Shown here: positions 46,519-55,583 of the stretch, piece after piece
How positions within the stretch are numbered: the first letter of the stretch is position 1
Layout of the letters: each line of letters opens with the position of its first letter
Assembly: GCF_010470665.1 (NCBI RefSeq)
Contig: NZ_VOPZ01000001.1
Span: forward strand, 62,001-126,000
Source of the DNA: Desulfovibrio sp. JC022
Lineage (GTDB): Bacteria > Desulfobacterota > Desulfovibrionia > Desulfovibrionales > Desulfovibrionaceae
Reading direction: 5' to 3'
Length of the DNA stretch: 64,000 nt
Position numbers and translations under genes: made by a program
The notes under the pieces: model-generated
What the model was told of the DNA's origin: nothing
What the model saw: the letters and a program-made list of their open reading frames with translations, nothing else
Database searches by the model: none

Positions 46519-47103
46519 TTACGCGGATTGGCTTTCAAGTAATGCGAGTTCAGCTTGAAGTGCGGCAAGTTCAACTTCCTTTGTCTTCAGTTTTTCTGCG
46601 GCTTTTTCATCGTTGGTGGCTTCACTGCGAAGCTGCTGGATTTCGCTTTCCAGTTCTTCGATTTCGTCTTCCTTATCTTCTACATCCGTGCTTGAGCTGG
46701 AGGATGTTCCGCCCGCCGCGCCACTTGCGGCAGCCTGTTTGCCTCCGCCCATGCCCCTGTCGCCTTTACCGCCGGGATTCCCGCCTTCACCTTCAGGCGG
46801 CATTTCTCCGGGACGCCTGCCCGGACGGGGCATATTTTCCGGGTCAATGCCGTTTTCCTCGGCAAAACTTTCCATGGTGTCTTTCAAGTCTTCCTTCTGA
46901 TCTTTAGTCAGATCACCGGGATTACTGGCCCCGTATTCTTCCATTTTGGATTTGAAAAGTTCCATGGCCTCAGCGGAAATTTTAACGGTATCCCCGTCCC
47001 TTAGCCGTTCATCAATGGCTTTTCTCTGCTCTTCCTGTTCATTTTTGTTCAGCTGAAATACGCCCGTTGCGGATGAATTTCCCAATGAATCAATCGTGAC
47101 CAT
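46519..47103 (-). CDS. Hypothetical coiled-coil protein (FlxA-like)
   Basis: 194 aa from ATG 47103, chosen for AAGGAG upstream; the frame extends to 47148 without a site. Residues 1-75 are polar with short helices, 85-125 a Gly/Pro-rich linker (PRPGRRPGEMPPEGEGG, GKGDRGMGGGKQ), 126-140 Ser-rich, and 140-194 a heptad coiled coil (EDEIEELESEIQQLRSE, EKLKTKEVELAALQAELALL). The coil resembles FlxA-like proteins, whose job is unknown. No signal peptide. Not a homolog of anything in the neighbourhood. Confidence 0.7.
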   Translation of the reverse strand: MVTIDSLGNSSATGVFQLNKNEQEEQRKAIDERLRDGDTVKISAEAMELFKSKMEEYGASNPGDLTKDQKEDLKDTMESFAEENGIDPENMPRPGRRPGEMPPEGEGGNPGGKGDRGMGGGKQAAASGAAGGTSSSSSTDVEDKEDEIEELESEIQQLRSEATNDEKAAEKLKTKEVELAALQAELALLESQSA

Positions 47104-47276
47104 AAAAACACTCCTTATGTTTAAGAAATTTAAAACTGTCTTAAGCAAAGCAATGTTTCGGCCAGTGTTTATAAAGATTTAATTAAGAATTATTAAGTTT
47201 GCAATAAGGTTTGAGCCGCTTGCAAAAAGAGCTGTTTCAGGCAACAAGGGAACCACTTTCGTTAAGGAGTCTGATT

Positions 47277-47981
47277 TTGACTGAAATAAACGCATCCTCA
47301 CCTCTCGACGCCAAAGTGGCACATAGTGCCGGCCTCATGTCCGGTATGCTGGAAATGTATCCGCCGCAGCGTATTGCCGTGGCTTGGACCGGGGGCAAGG
47401 ATTCCACAGTGGTGCTGGCCCTCTGGCGGGAGGTGCTAAAAAGCAAGGGCAAGGAAGCCTCGCTGGTGCTGGTTCCGCAGGCATTGTCTATTGATACCGG
47501 GATCAAGTTTCCCGAAGTAATGTCCTTCCGGGACCGTATTGCCTTGCAGTGGGGAGTTGACGTAAAGGTTATCAGGCCTGATGTTGATCTCACCACTTAT
47601 CCCGTTGCCGAGGACCCGGTGAAATGTTGCGCCGATCTCAAAATCAAGCCTTTACAGAAAGCCATAGAAGAATTTGAAATTGACCTGCTCATTACCGGGA
47701 TTCGTCGTGACGAGCATCCAAGCAGGGCAGGGCGCAAGTATATGGAAGTGCGTGATGAACCCGACCACACCTTGCTTAATCCCATCCTCGAATGGACTGA
47801 GATGGATATCTGGTCGTTTATCACCATGCACCAGATTCCGCATTGCGAGCTTTATGATCAGGGTTATCGCTCACTAGGTTGTCAGCCCTGTACAACCAAA
47901 GGCGGGGATGGTGAGCGTGCAGGGCGCAGTGCAGAAAAAGAGCGTAATCTGGAACAGCTTACTTCTATGGGATATTTTTAA
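47277..47981 (+). CDS. Phosphoadenylyl/adenylyl-sulfate reductase family protein
   Basis: 234 aa from TTG 47277, preceded by AAGGAG at seven bases; the longer frame from 47211 lacks a site. PP-loop motif VAWTGGKDSTVVLALWREVL. It has both Cys pairs of APS reductases that carry a [4Fe-4S] cluster: CC in KCCADLKIKPLQ and CxxC in SLGCQPCTTKGG, followed by ERAGR. The C-terminal catalytic ECGLH motif is absent; it ends EQLTSMGYF. So it either uses another reductant site or is an enzyme of a different reaction, such as an adenylyltransfer step. Role in a bacterium with a dissimilatory APS reductase is unclear. Confidence 0.75.
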   Translation: MTEINASSPLDAKVAHSAGLMSGMLEMYPPQRIAVAWTGGKDSTVVLALWREVLKSKGKEASLVLVPQALSIDTGIKFPEVMSFRDRIALQWGVDVKVIRPDVDLTTYPVAEDPVKCCADLKIKPLQKAIEEFEIDLLITGIRRDEHPSRAGRKYMEVRDEPDHTLLNPILEWTEMDIWSFITMHQIPHCELYDQGYRSLGCQPCTTKGGDGERAGRSAEKERNLEQLTSMGYF

Positions 47982-48023
47982 GAATTAGTTGATGCGCTAT
48001 CGCGCTTTTTGATATTTGATTTC

Positions 48024-48072
48024 GCCTCCGGCGGCCAAAGAAACTTTTTGAAAAAAGTTTCTCTGGACTCTT
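48024..48072. repeat. Hairpin repeat copy B
   Basis: Reverse orientation to the other two. Read on the minus strand: GAGTCCAGAG, the hairpin AGAAACTTTTTTC/AAAAAGTTTCT, then TTTGGCCGCCGGAGGC. A second A/T hairpin follows up to 48120. Lies between the APS-reductase-like gene and ung. Confidence 0.75.
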
Positions 48073-48157
48073 CAAAAACTTTTATTAAGGCTTCGCCGCT
48101 TCGTTTGGAAAGTTTTTAGAGGGGCGTATAGTATAATATAAAGAGAGAAATAGAGAT

Positions 48158-48868
48158 ATGAGAGTTAATTTTTGTTTGTCCAGTTATGATGTTGATGATT
48201 CCTGGCGTGGATTTTTCACCCTTCCCCGGATGATGGAGCTGGACAGGATCAGTTCATCCATCGGCAAGGATTTTACGCCCAATGCTGATAAAGTTCTGCG
48301 TTTTTGCAAGACTGATCTTTCAAATATGAAAGTGGTCATTCTCGGTCAGGACCCTTACCCGCAGATGGGCGTTGCCACCGGCAGGGCCTTTGAAGTTGGT
48401 GACATCAAGGCTTGGGCAGAGCTGAAGCGTAATGCCTCGCTGATTAACATCCTCAAGCTTCTGCATAAGAATTATCTTCAGGCTGATGATGTTGAAGGTA
48501 TAGCCAAGATCAGGACTGATATTGAGTCCGGTAAATTTCCGGTGCTGCCTCCGAAAAAGCTTTTCACCCATCTTGAAGAAGAGGGTGTGCTTTTCTTGAA
48601 CACCGCTTTGACCTGTCAGATTGATAATTCCGGTAGTCACACTGAAATATGGCGGGGTTACACCACCGCACTTCTTCAGTACATTGCGCAGAAAAATCCC
48701 AACGCCAAATGGCTGCTCTGGGGCAAGGATGCGCAGGAATTTGCAGCATTTGTACCCGAAGCCCAGAAGAAGACCAGCTATCACCCGCGTCTGTTCAATA
48801 AAACTCCCGGCTCCTTCCTCGGTGAAAACCATTTCGCCGATTGCCCGGAGATTAATTGGGTGAAATAA
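48158..48868 (+). CDS. ung: Uracil-DNA glycosylase, family 1
   Basis: 236 aa. Catalytic water-activating Asp in VVILGQDPYPQMGVATG, hydrophobic segment VLFLNTALTC, uracil-binding Asn in the same region, and a C-terminal HP motif (SYHPRLF) in place of the usual HPSPLS. The last residues NHFADCPEINWVK match the family end. It removes uracil from DNA in base excision repair. The SYHPRLF variant departs from the canonical HPSPLS loop, which may alter DNA contact. GAGAG lies before the ATG. Confidence 0.85.
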   Translation: MRVNFCLSSYDVDDSWRGFFTLPRMMELDRISSSIGKDFTPNADKVLRFCKTDLSNMKVVILGQDPYPQMGVATGRAFEVGDIKAWAELKRNASLINILKLLHKNYLQADDVEGIAKIRTDIESGKFPVLPPKKLFTHLEEEGVLFLNTALTCQIDNSGSHTEIWRGYTTALLQYIAQKNPNAKWLLWGKDAQEFAAFVPEAQKKTSYHPRLFNKTPGSFLGENHFADCPEINWVK

Positions 48869-48955
48869 AAATTTAACCGGACTGCGGCTTTTATCCCGCA
48901 CGATTCTGCCATCTTAAGACGCGAAGCTTATTAACGCGTTTTGGGAAAGGGGAGA

Positions 48956-49032
48956 GGAGTCCAGAGGAGAGGGGAAAACACTTTTTGGCGTTAGCAAAAG
49001 GGTTTTCCCCTCTCCTTTGGCCGCCGGAGGCA
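48956..49032. repeat. Hairpin repeat copy C
   Basis: GGAGTCCAGAG leader, a long imperfect stem from 48966 to 49016 (GGAGAGGGGAAAAC pairs with GTTTTCCCCTCTCC), then TTTGGCCGCCGGAGGC. Same orientation as copy A, opposite to copy B 0.9 kb away. Lies between ung and ispG. Confidence 0.75.
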
Positions 49033-49118
49033 AGCCTTGGCTCTCAGAGCAATATGTATTATGCTACCGCGCACGTTATTTTTGAATTAGCTGCCAAACT
49101 GAATGAATCAGGTGAAAA

Positions 49119-50195
49119 ATGATCAATAGAAAAAAGACCCGTGAGTTGTTCATCGGGGATGTCGGCATTGGTGGAGACAACCCGATCAGGGTCCAGTCCA
49201 TGTGTAATACCGACACCCGCGACGCCCTTTCCACTCGGGCGCAGATCGATGCTCTGGCCGAGGCCGGATGTGAAATCGTGCGTGTTGCGGTTCCTGACGA
49301 AGAAGCTGCTAAAGCACTGCCGCAGATCCGTAAAGGCTCCCCGGTCCCGCTGGTGGCGGACATCCACTTTGATTACCGCCTTGCCCTTGCCGCTATTGAT
49401 GCCGGAATCGACGCCCTGCGCATCAACCCCGGTAACATTGGCAATGAAAAGCGCGTGGACGCTGTTGTTTCCGCTGCCAAGGCCAATAACATCCCCATCC
49501 GTATCGGGGTAAACGGCGGTTCGCTGGATAAATCCCTGCTCGCCAAGTACGGCGGTCCCACCCCGGAAGCAATGGTCGAAAGTGCGCTGGAACATGTGGG
49601 CATGCTTGAGAAACGGGGATTTTACAACACCAAGATTTCTCTTAAGTCTTCTTCTGTGCTGAACACCATCGCCGCCTACAAACTTCTTTCCGAAAAAGTG
49701 GATTACCCGCAGCACGTGGGCATCACTGAAGCGGGAACACTGGTGCGCGGCGCGGTTAAATCTGCCGTGGGGCTGGGCATCCTGTTCTGGGAAGGGCTGG
49801 GCGACACCATGCGTGTTTCCCTGACCCATGATCCGGTGGCGGAAGTGGGCGTTGCATGGGAAATTTTGCGTTCACTGGGACTTCGTGAGCGCGGACCTGA
49901 GATTGTTTCCTGCCCCACCTGCGGACGTACTGAAATTGAACTGATTGATCTGGCCCAGAAGGTTGAAGAGAACCTGCGCGGTGTTGAAGATGTCTTTACT
50001 GTTGCGGTCATGGGCTGCGTAGTTAACGGTCCCGGAGAAGCTCGCGAGGCCGACATCGGTATTGCCGGGGGCCGCGGACTGGGCATCATTTTCCGTAAAG
50101 GCGAAGTCATCCGCAAGGTCAAGGGCGATGAGAATCTGCTACCTGAATTTATGAAAGAAATAGAATTATTCCTGAAAGAAAAGAGAGGACAATAA
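49119..50195 (+). CDS. ispG: 4-hydroxy-3-methylbut-2-en-1-yl diphosphate synthase
   Basis: 358 aa. TIM-barrel signatures RKKTRELFIGDVGIGGDNPIRVQSM and LVADIHFDYRLALAA. The [4Fe-4S] Cys residues are in SCPTCGRTE and VMGCVVNGPGEAREADIGIAGG. It is the seventh enzyme of the MEP isoprenoid route. First gene of a rightward cluster with proS, xseA, an M23 peptidase, xseB, ispA and dxs; its stop directly abuts the proS ATG. Confidence 0.95.
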   Translation: MINRKKTRELFIGDVGIGGDNPIRVQSMCNTDTRDALSTRAQIDALAEAGCEIVRVAVPDEEAAKALPQIRKGSPVPLVADIHFDYRLALAAIDAGIDALRINPGNIGNEKRVDAVVSAAKANNIPIRIGVNGGSLDKSLLAKYGGPTPEAMVESALEHVGMLEKRGFYNTKISLKSSSVLNTIAAYKLLSEKVDYPQHVGITEAGTLVRGAVKSAVGLGILFWEGLGDTMRVSLTHDPVAEVGVAWEILRSLGLRERGPEIVSCPTCGRTEIELIDLAQKVEENLRGVEDVFTVAVMGCVVNGPGEAREADIGIAGGRGLGIIFRKGEVIRKVKGDENLLPEFMKEIELFLKEKRGQ

Positions 50196-51941
50196 ATGCG
50201 TTTAAGCCGTTACTATATTCCCACATTGAAAGAAGATCCTTCCGAAGCGGAAGTGGTTTCCCATAAACTGCTCATGCGTGCGGGTATGATCCGCAAGCTG
50301 ACCAGCGGTATCTACAACTACCTGCCGCTGGGTCTTAAAGCCGTGAACAAGGTTGCCGCCATTGTGCGTGAAGAAATGAACCGTGCGGGCGCGCTGGAAG
50401 TGCTCATGCCCATGGTACAGCCCGGTGATCTCTGGCAGGAAACCGGACGCTGGGATTACTACGGTAAGGAACTCCTGCGCGTGAAAGATCGTCATGGTCG
50501 CGACTACTGCCTCGGACCTACACACGAAGAAGTTATTACTGACCTCGTGCGCGGCGAAGTAAAATCCTACAAGCAGCTTCCTCTCAATCTGTATCAGATT
50601 CAGAACAAGTTCCGCGATGAAATCCGCCCCCGCTTCGGCCTGATGCGTGGCCGTGAATTCATCATGAAAGATGCATATTCCTTTGATAAGGATGAAGCCG
50701 GTGCAGAAGAATCTTATGCGAACATGTTCGAGGCTTACAAAAAAGCTTTTACCCGTATCGGACTGAACTTCCGTCCCGTACAGGCTGATTCCGGTGCCAT
50801 CGGCGGTGATTTTTCACACGAATTTCATGTGCTGGCCGATACCGGTGAAGACACCATCGCAGTCTGCAAGGATGAAAAATGCGGCTACGCTGCCAACCTT
50901 GAAAAAGCAAAGGTTGCTGCTCCTGCCGGTGAATCCATGCTTAATGCTGAGTGTCCGGCTATCGAAGAAGTTGCTACTCCCGGCAAGCATACTGTTGAAG
51001 AAGTTTGCGAATTTCTCGGTGTAGGTCAGGATAAGCTGGTCAAGACTATGCTCTTCACCGTTGATGGAGAGCCTGTTGCTGCTCTGGTTCGCGGTGATCG
51101 TGAACTCAATGACGTCAAGCTGCGTAACCTCGTTGGCGGTAACGAAATTGAAATGGCAACCGAGGAGCAGGTCAAGGAATGGACCGATGCACCTGTCGGT
51201 TTTGCCGGACCTGTGGGAATCAAGGTTGAACGTATCTTCGCCGACCATGAACTGCTTGCCGCCACCGACTGGATTGCCGGAGCAAACAAGGGCGATACCC
51301 ACATCAAGCACCTTTCCCTTGGTCGCGACTGCAAGATCGAACAGTTCGCCGATCTGCGCGTGATCACCGAAGCTGACCCCTGCCCCGAGTGCGGAGCGGC
51401 TATCGAGTTCACCAAAGGGATTGAAGTTGGGCACGTTTTCAAACTCGGTTCCAAGTATTCCAAATCCATGGAAGCTGTCTTTCTTGATGAAAACGGCAAG
51501 AGCCAGCCTATGGTTATGGGCTGCTACGGCATCGGTGTTTCCCGTATTGTTGCTTCCGCCATTGAGCAGAACAACGATGAAAACGGTGCCATCTTCCCGC
51601 CGACTATCTCTCCTTTTGAGCTTTGCGTAATTTCCCTTGGCGGTAAGGACGCTGCTGTTAATGAAAAAGCAGAAGAACTTTACAATGAGCTTATGGAAAT
51701 GGGCATTGATGCCGCTTACGATGACCGTAAGGAACGTCCGGGAGTAAAATTTGCTGACGCGGACCTGATCGGTTACCCCATGCAGCTGGTTATCGGCGGC
51801 AAAGGACTTAAGAATGGTATTGTGGAAGCCAAGAACCGCAAGACCGGTGAGAAAATTGAACTGCCCCTCGAAGGTTTTACCGAAGCCTTCAAAGCATGGC
51901 GCGCCGAGATCTGGCAGTCATGGGGACTTGAATCCAAATAA
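50196..51941 (+). CDS. proS: Prolyl-tRNA synthetase
   Basis: 581 aa, bacterial (prokaryotic) type. Class II catalytic core with motif 1 region ([21 protein letters not shown]), motif 2 ([21 protein letters not shown]) and motif 3 ([17 protein letters not shown]). The central insertion (about residues 240-390) is the YbaK-like editing domain that removes mischarged alanine. C-terminal anticodon-binding domain follows. Charges tRNA-Pro. Starts with no gap after ispG. Confidence 0.96.
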   Translation: MRLSRYYIPTLKEDPSEAEVVSHKLLMRAGMIRKLTSGIYNYLPLGLKAVNKVAAIVREEMNRAGALEVLMPMVQPGDLWQETGRWDYYGKELLRVKDRHGRDYCLGPTHEEVITDLVRGEVKSYKQLPLNLYQIQNKFRDEIRPRFGLMRGREFIMKDAYSFDKDEAGAEESYANMFEAYKKAFTRIGLNFRPVQADSGAIGGDFSHEFHVLADTGEDTIAVCKDEKCGYAANLEKAKVAAPAGESMLNAECPAIEEVATPGKHTVEEVCEFLGVGQDKLVKTMLFTVDGEPVAALVRGDRELNDVKLRNLVGGNEIEMATEEQVKEWTDAPVGFAGPVGIKVERIFADHELLAATDWIAGANKGDTHIKHLSLGRDCKIEQFADLRVITEADPCPECGAAIEFTKGIEVGHVFKLGSKYSKSMEAVFLDENGKSQPMVMGCYGIGVSRIVASAIEQNNDENGAIFPPTISPFELCVISLGGKDAAVNEKAEELYNELMEMGIDAAYDDRKERPGVKFADADLIGYPMQLVIGGKGLKNGIVEAKNRKTGEKIELPLEGFTEAFKAWRAEIWQSWGLESK

Positions 51942-51987
51942 TATAATGTGGTGGTGCTGCAACGCAGCACCACCACATAAATAATAT

Positions 51988-53367
51988 ATGAAAATATTTT
52001 CTGTAACTGACATTACCCGCGCTGTGAAAGATGTTCTGGAAACGGAATTTCCTTTTATCTGGGTGCGGGGTCAGGTTACGAACTTGGCCCGGCCTGCGTC
52101 CGGGCATATTTATTTTACGCTCACTGACGGTGACGCGGGGCTTTCCGTGGTCTGGTTTAAAGGCAACCAGCGTACAGGCAGCGGTGACGGAGAAGAGTCC
52201 GTTAATCCTCTGACCGGGGAAATTGAATCCGGCGGGTCGCTGGAACTTGAGGACGGCATGGAAATCCTCGTTGCCGGACATATGAATGTTTATCCCCCGC
52301 GCGGAGTGTATCAGCTCGTCGCTGAACTGGTGCAGGAGCAGGGTGTCGGTGATTTAAAACTTGCTTTCGAGGCCATGAAACGCAAACTGGCTGAGAAAGG
52401 ATATTTTGACGAAGACCGCAAGATGGAAATTCCCCGTTCACCCAAACGGGTGGCGGTGGTTACGGCACCTACCGGTGCGGCTGTACGTGATTTCCTGAAG
52501 ATTGCTGAAGCACGCGGCACCGGGGCTGAGATTCGGATTTATCCCACACTGGTGCAGGGCGACCTTGCTCCGGGCCAGATTGCACAGGCTCTGGACACTG
52601 TTTACGATGACGGCTGGGCCGAAGTTGTTGTGCTCATTCGCGGCGGCGGTTCTCTGGAAGATCTCTGGGCCTTTAACACCGAGCAGGTGGCGGATGCTCT
52701 TTTCCGGGCTACTGTCCCGGTGGTCTGCGGGGTAGGGCATGAAGTTGATGTGTCCATTGCCGATTACGTGGCTGATAAGCGGGTGGCGACCCCCAGCCAT
52801 GCGGCGCAGGAGCTTTGGCCACGGCGCGAGACTCTGATGCAGACTGTGGACGAACTGGACGGTTCGCTTAATCGCAGTTTTGAAATTTTTTTGAATGTGC
52901 GTGAGTCACGGCTTGAAACCCTGCAAAAGGGATTGAGTTGGCTTTCTCCCGCACAACGTATCGAACGGTTGCTGACTTCTTTTGATGAGGAAGGGGGGCG
53001 ACTGAATCGAGCTGCGGATAAATTTGTGAATGCAAAGTCTGATAAGGTTGAAGCTTTGTCACATCGTTTGGCCTTTGTCTTTGGCGAAGAGCGGATTGAA
53101 CGCATGGAATATGACCTTTCTGGATTGCAAAACAGGTTATCCCGTGCTGCGGATATTTTTTTGAAAGATAAATTGGCTGAATTTGAAAATTCGTCCACCT
53201 CATTGCGCATGCTGGACCCGGAAAGTCTGTTGGAGCGTGGCTATTCCCTCGTGACCGTGGAAAAGAACGGTACATTTCTGCGCAGCCCTGATGAAGTTGC
53301 AGACGGCGATGCCATCCGGGTGCGGGTAAAATCCGGTGAGGTCCGGGCAAGGGTTACATCTGAATAA
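51988..53367 (+). CDS. xseA: Exodeoxyribonuclease VII large subunit
   Basis: 459 aa. N-terminal OB-fold (IFSVTDITRAVKDVLE, WVRGQVTNLARPASGHIYFTLTD), the catalytic domain with RVAVVTAPTGAAVRDFLKIA, VVVLIRGGGSLEDLWAFNTEQVADA and GVGHEVDVSIADYVADKRVATPSHAAQ, and a long helical region binding the small subunits. Degrades single-stranded DNA to oligonucleotides. xseB lies 0.9 kb downstream, separated from it by an M23 peptidase gene. Confidence 0.95.
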   Translation: MKIFSVTDITRAVKDVLETEFPFIWVRGQVTNLARPASGHIYFTLTDGDAGLSVVWFKGNQRTGSGDGEESVNPLTGEIESGGSLELEDGMEILVAGHMNVYPPRGVYQLVAELVQEQGVGDLKLAFEAMKRKLAEKGYFDEDRKMEIPRSPKRVAVVTAPTGAAVRDFLKIAEARGTGAEIRIYPTLVQGDLAPGQIAQALDTVYDDGWAEVVVLIRGGGSLEDLWAFNTEQVADALFRATVPVVCGVGHEVDVSIADYVADKRVATPSHAAQELWPRRETLMQTVDELDGSLNRSFEIFLNVRESRLETLQKGLSWLSPAQRIERLLTSFDEEGGRLNRAADKFVNAKSDKVEALSHRLAFVFGEERIERMEYDLSGLQNRLSRAADIFLKDKLAEFENSSTSLRMLDPESLLERGYSLVTVEKNGTFLRSPDEVADGDAIRVRVKSGEVRARVTSE

Positions 53368-53387
53368 TTTGTGGAGATTTATACAAA

Positions 53388-54287
53388 ATGAACAGATACA
53401 AACAATTTCGCATTGCTTTTCTTACTCTGTTTCTGCTTTTGCTCTGTGCTTCCACTGCGCTGGCTTCAGTCTTTCTGGCCTACCCTAAGAACGTAGGTCT
53501 CGGTGAGCCGTTTCTGGTCCGGGTGACTTCGGATAAACCGCTGGAGTCCGTTTCCATCAAGTGGAAGGGCAAAAGCGTGGAGCCTGAAATCCGTACTTGG
53601 AAAGGGCGTTCTGTTGCGCTGGCAATGTTCGGCACTGATGTGCTTTCTGACAAAATAGGCCGGGACAAGCTGGTCATAAAAACCGTATCCGAAGGAAAGG
53701 AACGTACTTTTGGAAGAACGGTTAAGGTTCGTAAAAAGAAGTATAAAATTCAGCGGTTGACCCTGCCCAAGAAAATGGTCACCCCACCGCAGGAAGTTTA
53801 CGACAAAATTGCGCAGGACCGTAAAGAGGTGGCGGCAGCCAAGGCTGCCATGAGTCATGACCGTAAGTGGTTTGTTCCGTTTACCCGTCCTACCAAGGGA
53901 TCTCAGTCCAGCCCTTACGGTGCGCAGCGTATTTTGAACGGTAAGCCTAAGAATCCGCACCGCGGTCTCGATTTCCGGGGTGCCAAAGGAAATGCCATCA
54001 AAGCCATGGCGGACGGTAAAGTCGTGCTGGTCGGCAAACATTACTACGCTGGAAACTCCGTTTACATTGACCACGGCAGCGGAGTGGTGACTATGTATTT
54101 CCATCTTTCAAGGATAGATGTTAAGGAAGGCGAAATGGTGGAACGGGGCCAGCTTATCGGCGGCATAGGTTCTACCGGAAGGGTAACCGGCCCGCACCTG
54201 CACATGAGCCTATCAGTGCAGGGAAAACTGGTGGACCCCAATTATGTAATGCATAAAACAACCGACCAATTGCTCGGAATAAAATAA
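53388..54287 (+). CDS. M23 family peptidase (LytM domain)
   Basis: 299 aa. Signal peptide of about 26 residues (FLLLLCASTALA). An N-terminal Ig-like stretch (30-105) is followed by a helical linker and the LytM domain (180-290). Zinc ligands fit HRGLDFRG (H and D) and the HLHMSL pair; GMVTMYFHLSRIDV supplies the further catalytic His. All are present, so it is likely an active peptidoglycan endopeptidase in the periplasm rather than an EnvC-type inactive activator. It sits between xseA and xseB, with GGAG before the ATG. Confidence 0.9.
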   Translation: MNRYKQFRIAFLTLFLLLLCASTALASVFLAYPKNVGLGEPFLVRVTSDKPLESVSIKWKGKSVEPEIRTWKGRSVALAMFGTDVLSDKIGRDKLVIKTVSEGKERTFGRTVKVRKKKYKIQRLTLPKKMVTPPQEVYDKIAQDRKEVAAAKAAMSHDRKWFVPFTRPTKGSQSSPYGAQRILNGKPKNPHRGLDFRGAKGNAIKAMADGKVVLVGKHYYAGNSVYIDHGSGVVTMYFHLSRIDVKEGEMVERGQLIGGIGSTGRVTGPHLHMSLSVQGKLVDPNYVMHKTTDQLLGIK

Positions 54288-54298
54288 GATTTTTAAAA

Positions 54299-54541
54299 TT
54301 GAAAAAAGATAATAAAACATTTGAAGACCGCTTGGACCGCTTGAAGGCGATAGTGTCCGCCCTTGAAAAGGGCGACCTGCCCCTTGAGGAAGGTGTGGCC
54401 CTTTTTAAAGAAGGCCAGTCCCTTTCAAAGGAATGTGCTTCGCAGCTGGAAAAAGCCCGTAATGAAGTGAAAATAGTCACTGACGGCGAAGTGGATGACT
54501 TCGACGTTGATACAGAAGAGGATACAGCGGATGACAGTTAA
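54299..54541 (+). CDS. xseB: Exodeoxyribonuclease VII small subunit
   Basis: 80 aa, the usual size. Signature TFEDRLDRLKAIVSALEKGDLPLEEGVALFKEG; acidic tail DDFDVDTEEDTADDS. TTG start (54299) with no clear ribosome binding site. Its last 11 bases overlap the start of ispA, coupling the two. It binds XseA to form the active nuclease. Confidence 0.9.
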   Translation: MKKDNKTFEDRLDRLKAIVSALEKGDLPLEEGVALFKEGQSLSKECASQLEKARNEVKIVTDGEVDDFDVDTEEDTADDS

Positions 54542-55421
54542 AGAAAAACTCGCGGTACATGCTGCGGAAGTTGAAAAATATCTGGGTGAATGTCTTAAAG
54601 ATATGGGAATTCCTGAAAATCTTCTGGAATCCATGGACTATAGCCTGCTGGCCGGAGGCAAACGTCTGCGCCCGGTTCTGGTGCTGGTCTGGGCCAAGAT
54701 GCTGGGCGCAAAAAAAGAGGCGGTAATGCCTTTTGCTGCCAGCCTTGAGATGATTCATACCTATTCGCTTATCCATGACGATCTCCCGGCTATGGACGAT
54801 GACGATCTGCGTCGCGGTAAGCCTTCAAACCATAAACAGTTTGATGAAGCTACCGCCATTCTCGCCGGAGACGGGTTGCTCACTGAAGCTTTCGGTTTCA
54901 TGGCTAAGGCTGACGCTCCTGCACAGCACGTGGTTGAGGCCATCGCTCTGATGGCAAAATCCGCAGGCAGTGCGGGCATGGTCGGCGGTCAGGTCGTGGA
55001 TATGAGCTACACCGGACGCGAAGGCGTGACCCTTGATGAACTCAAAATCATGCATTCCATGAAAACCGGGGCACTTATTCTTTCTGCTTGTAAATCAGGC
55101 GCAATTCTGGCTAAAGGTGCAGATGCGTCTGAAGATGATGTTCGAAGAGCGGAAGAGTACGGAAGACTTATCGGCGTGGCATTCCAGATCGTGGACGATG
55201 TTCTGGACGTGGTCGGCGATGAAGCTACTCTCGGTAAACCCGTAGGCAGTGACATTGAGCAGGGTAAGTCCACCTACCCCAGTCTGATCGGACTTGAAGA
55301 GAGTAAGGAACTTGCCCGTAAATACGTTGACGAGGCTGTTGAATTGCTTTCCCCATATTCAGGTGAAGAAGCCGAGTTCCTCGCAGAACTGGCTCGCTAT
55401 ATAGTGGACCGGGTTTACTAG
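54531..55421 (+). CDS. ispA: Polyprenyl (geranyl/farnesyl) diphosphate synthase
   Basis: 296 aa from ATG 54531, preceded by GAGGATACAGCGG. The first aspartate-rich motif is IHDDLPAMDDDDLRRGKPSNHK and the second QIVDDVLDVVGDEATLGKPVGSD; KRLRPVLVL binds diphosphate. The FARM insertion of two residues (DDxxAMDDDD) marks the bacterial type II farnesyl synthase. Joins isoprenyl units made by the DXS/IspG pathway. Overlaps xseB. Confidence 0.92.
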   Translation: MTVKEKLAVHAAEVEKYLGECLKDMGIPENLLESMDYSLLAGGKRLRPVLVLVWAKMLGAKKEAVMPFAASLEMIHTYSLIHDDLPAMDDDDLRRGKPSNHKQFDEATAILAGDGLLTEAFGFMAKADAPAQHVVEAIALMAKSAGSAGMVGGQVVDMSYTGREGVTLDELKIMHSMKTGALILSACKSGAILAKGADASEDDVRRAEEYGRLIGVAFQIVDDVLDVVGDEATLGKPVGSDIEQGKSTYPSLIGLEESKELARKYVDEAVELLSPYSGEEAEFLAELARYIVDRVY

Positions 55422-55583
55422 GATAAATTAGAACCCGTAATGAATTAAATTTTTTATACGTTGCAAAGTTAACAGTGTTAAGTGGTGTGCGCCGGCAGTT
55501 GGATTCGAGGGAAGTGGGGAACCAGTTGTGATGCCGCTTAATTGTCATAGTGCTAAGAAACCAGTGGTGAGGTTCTGGGGAAT

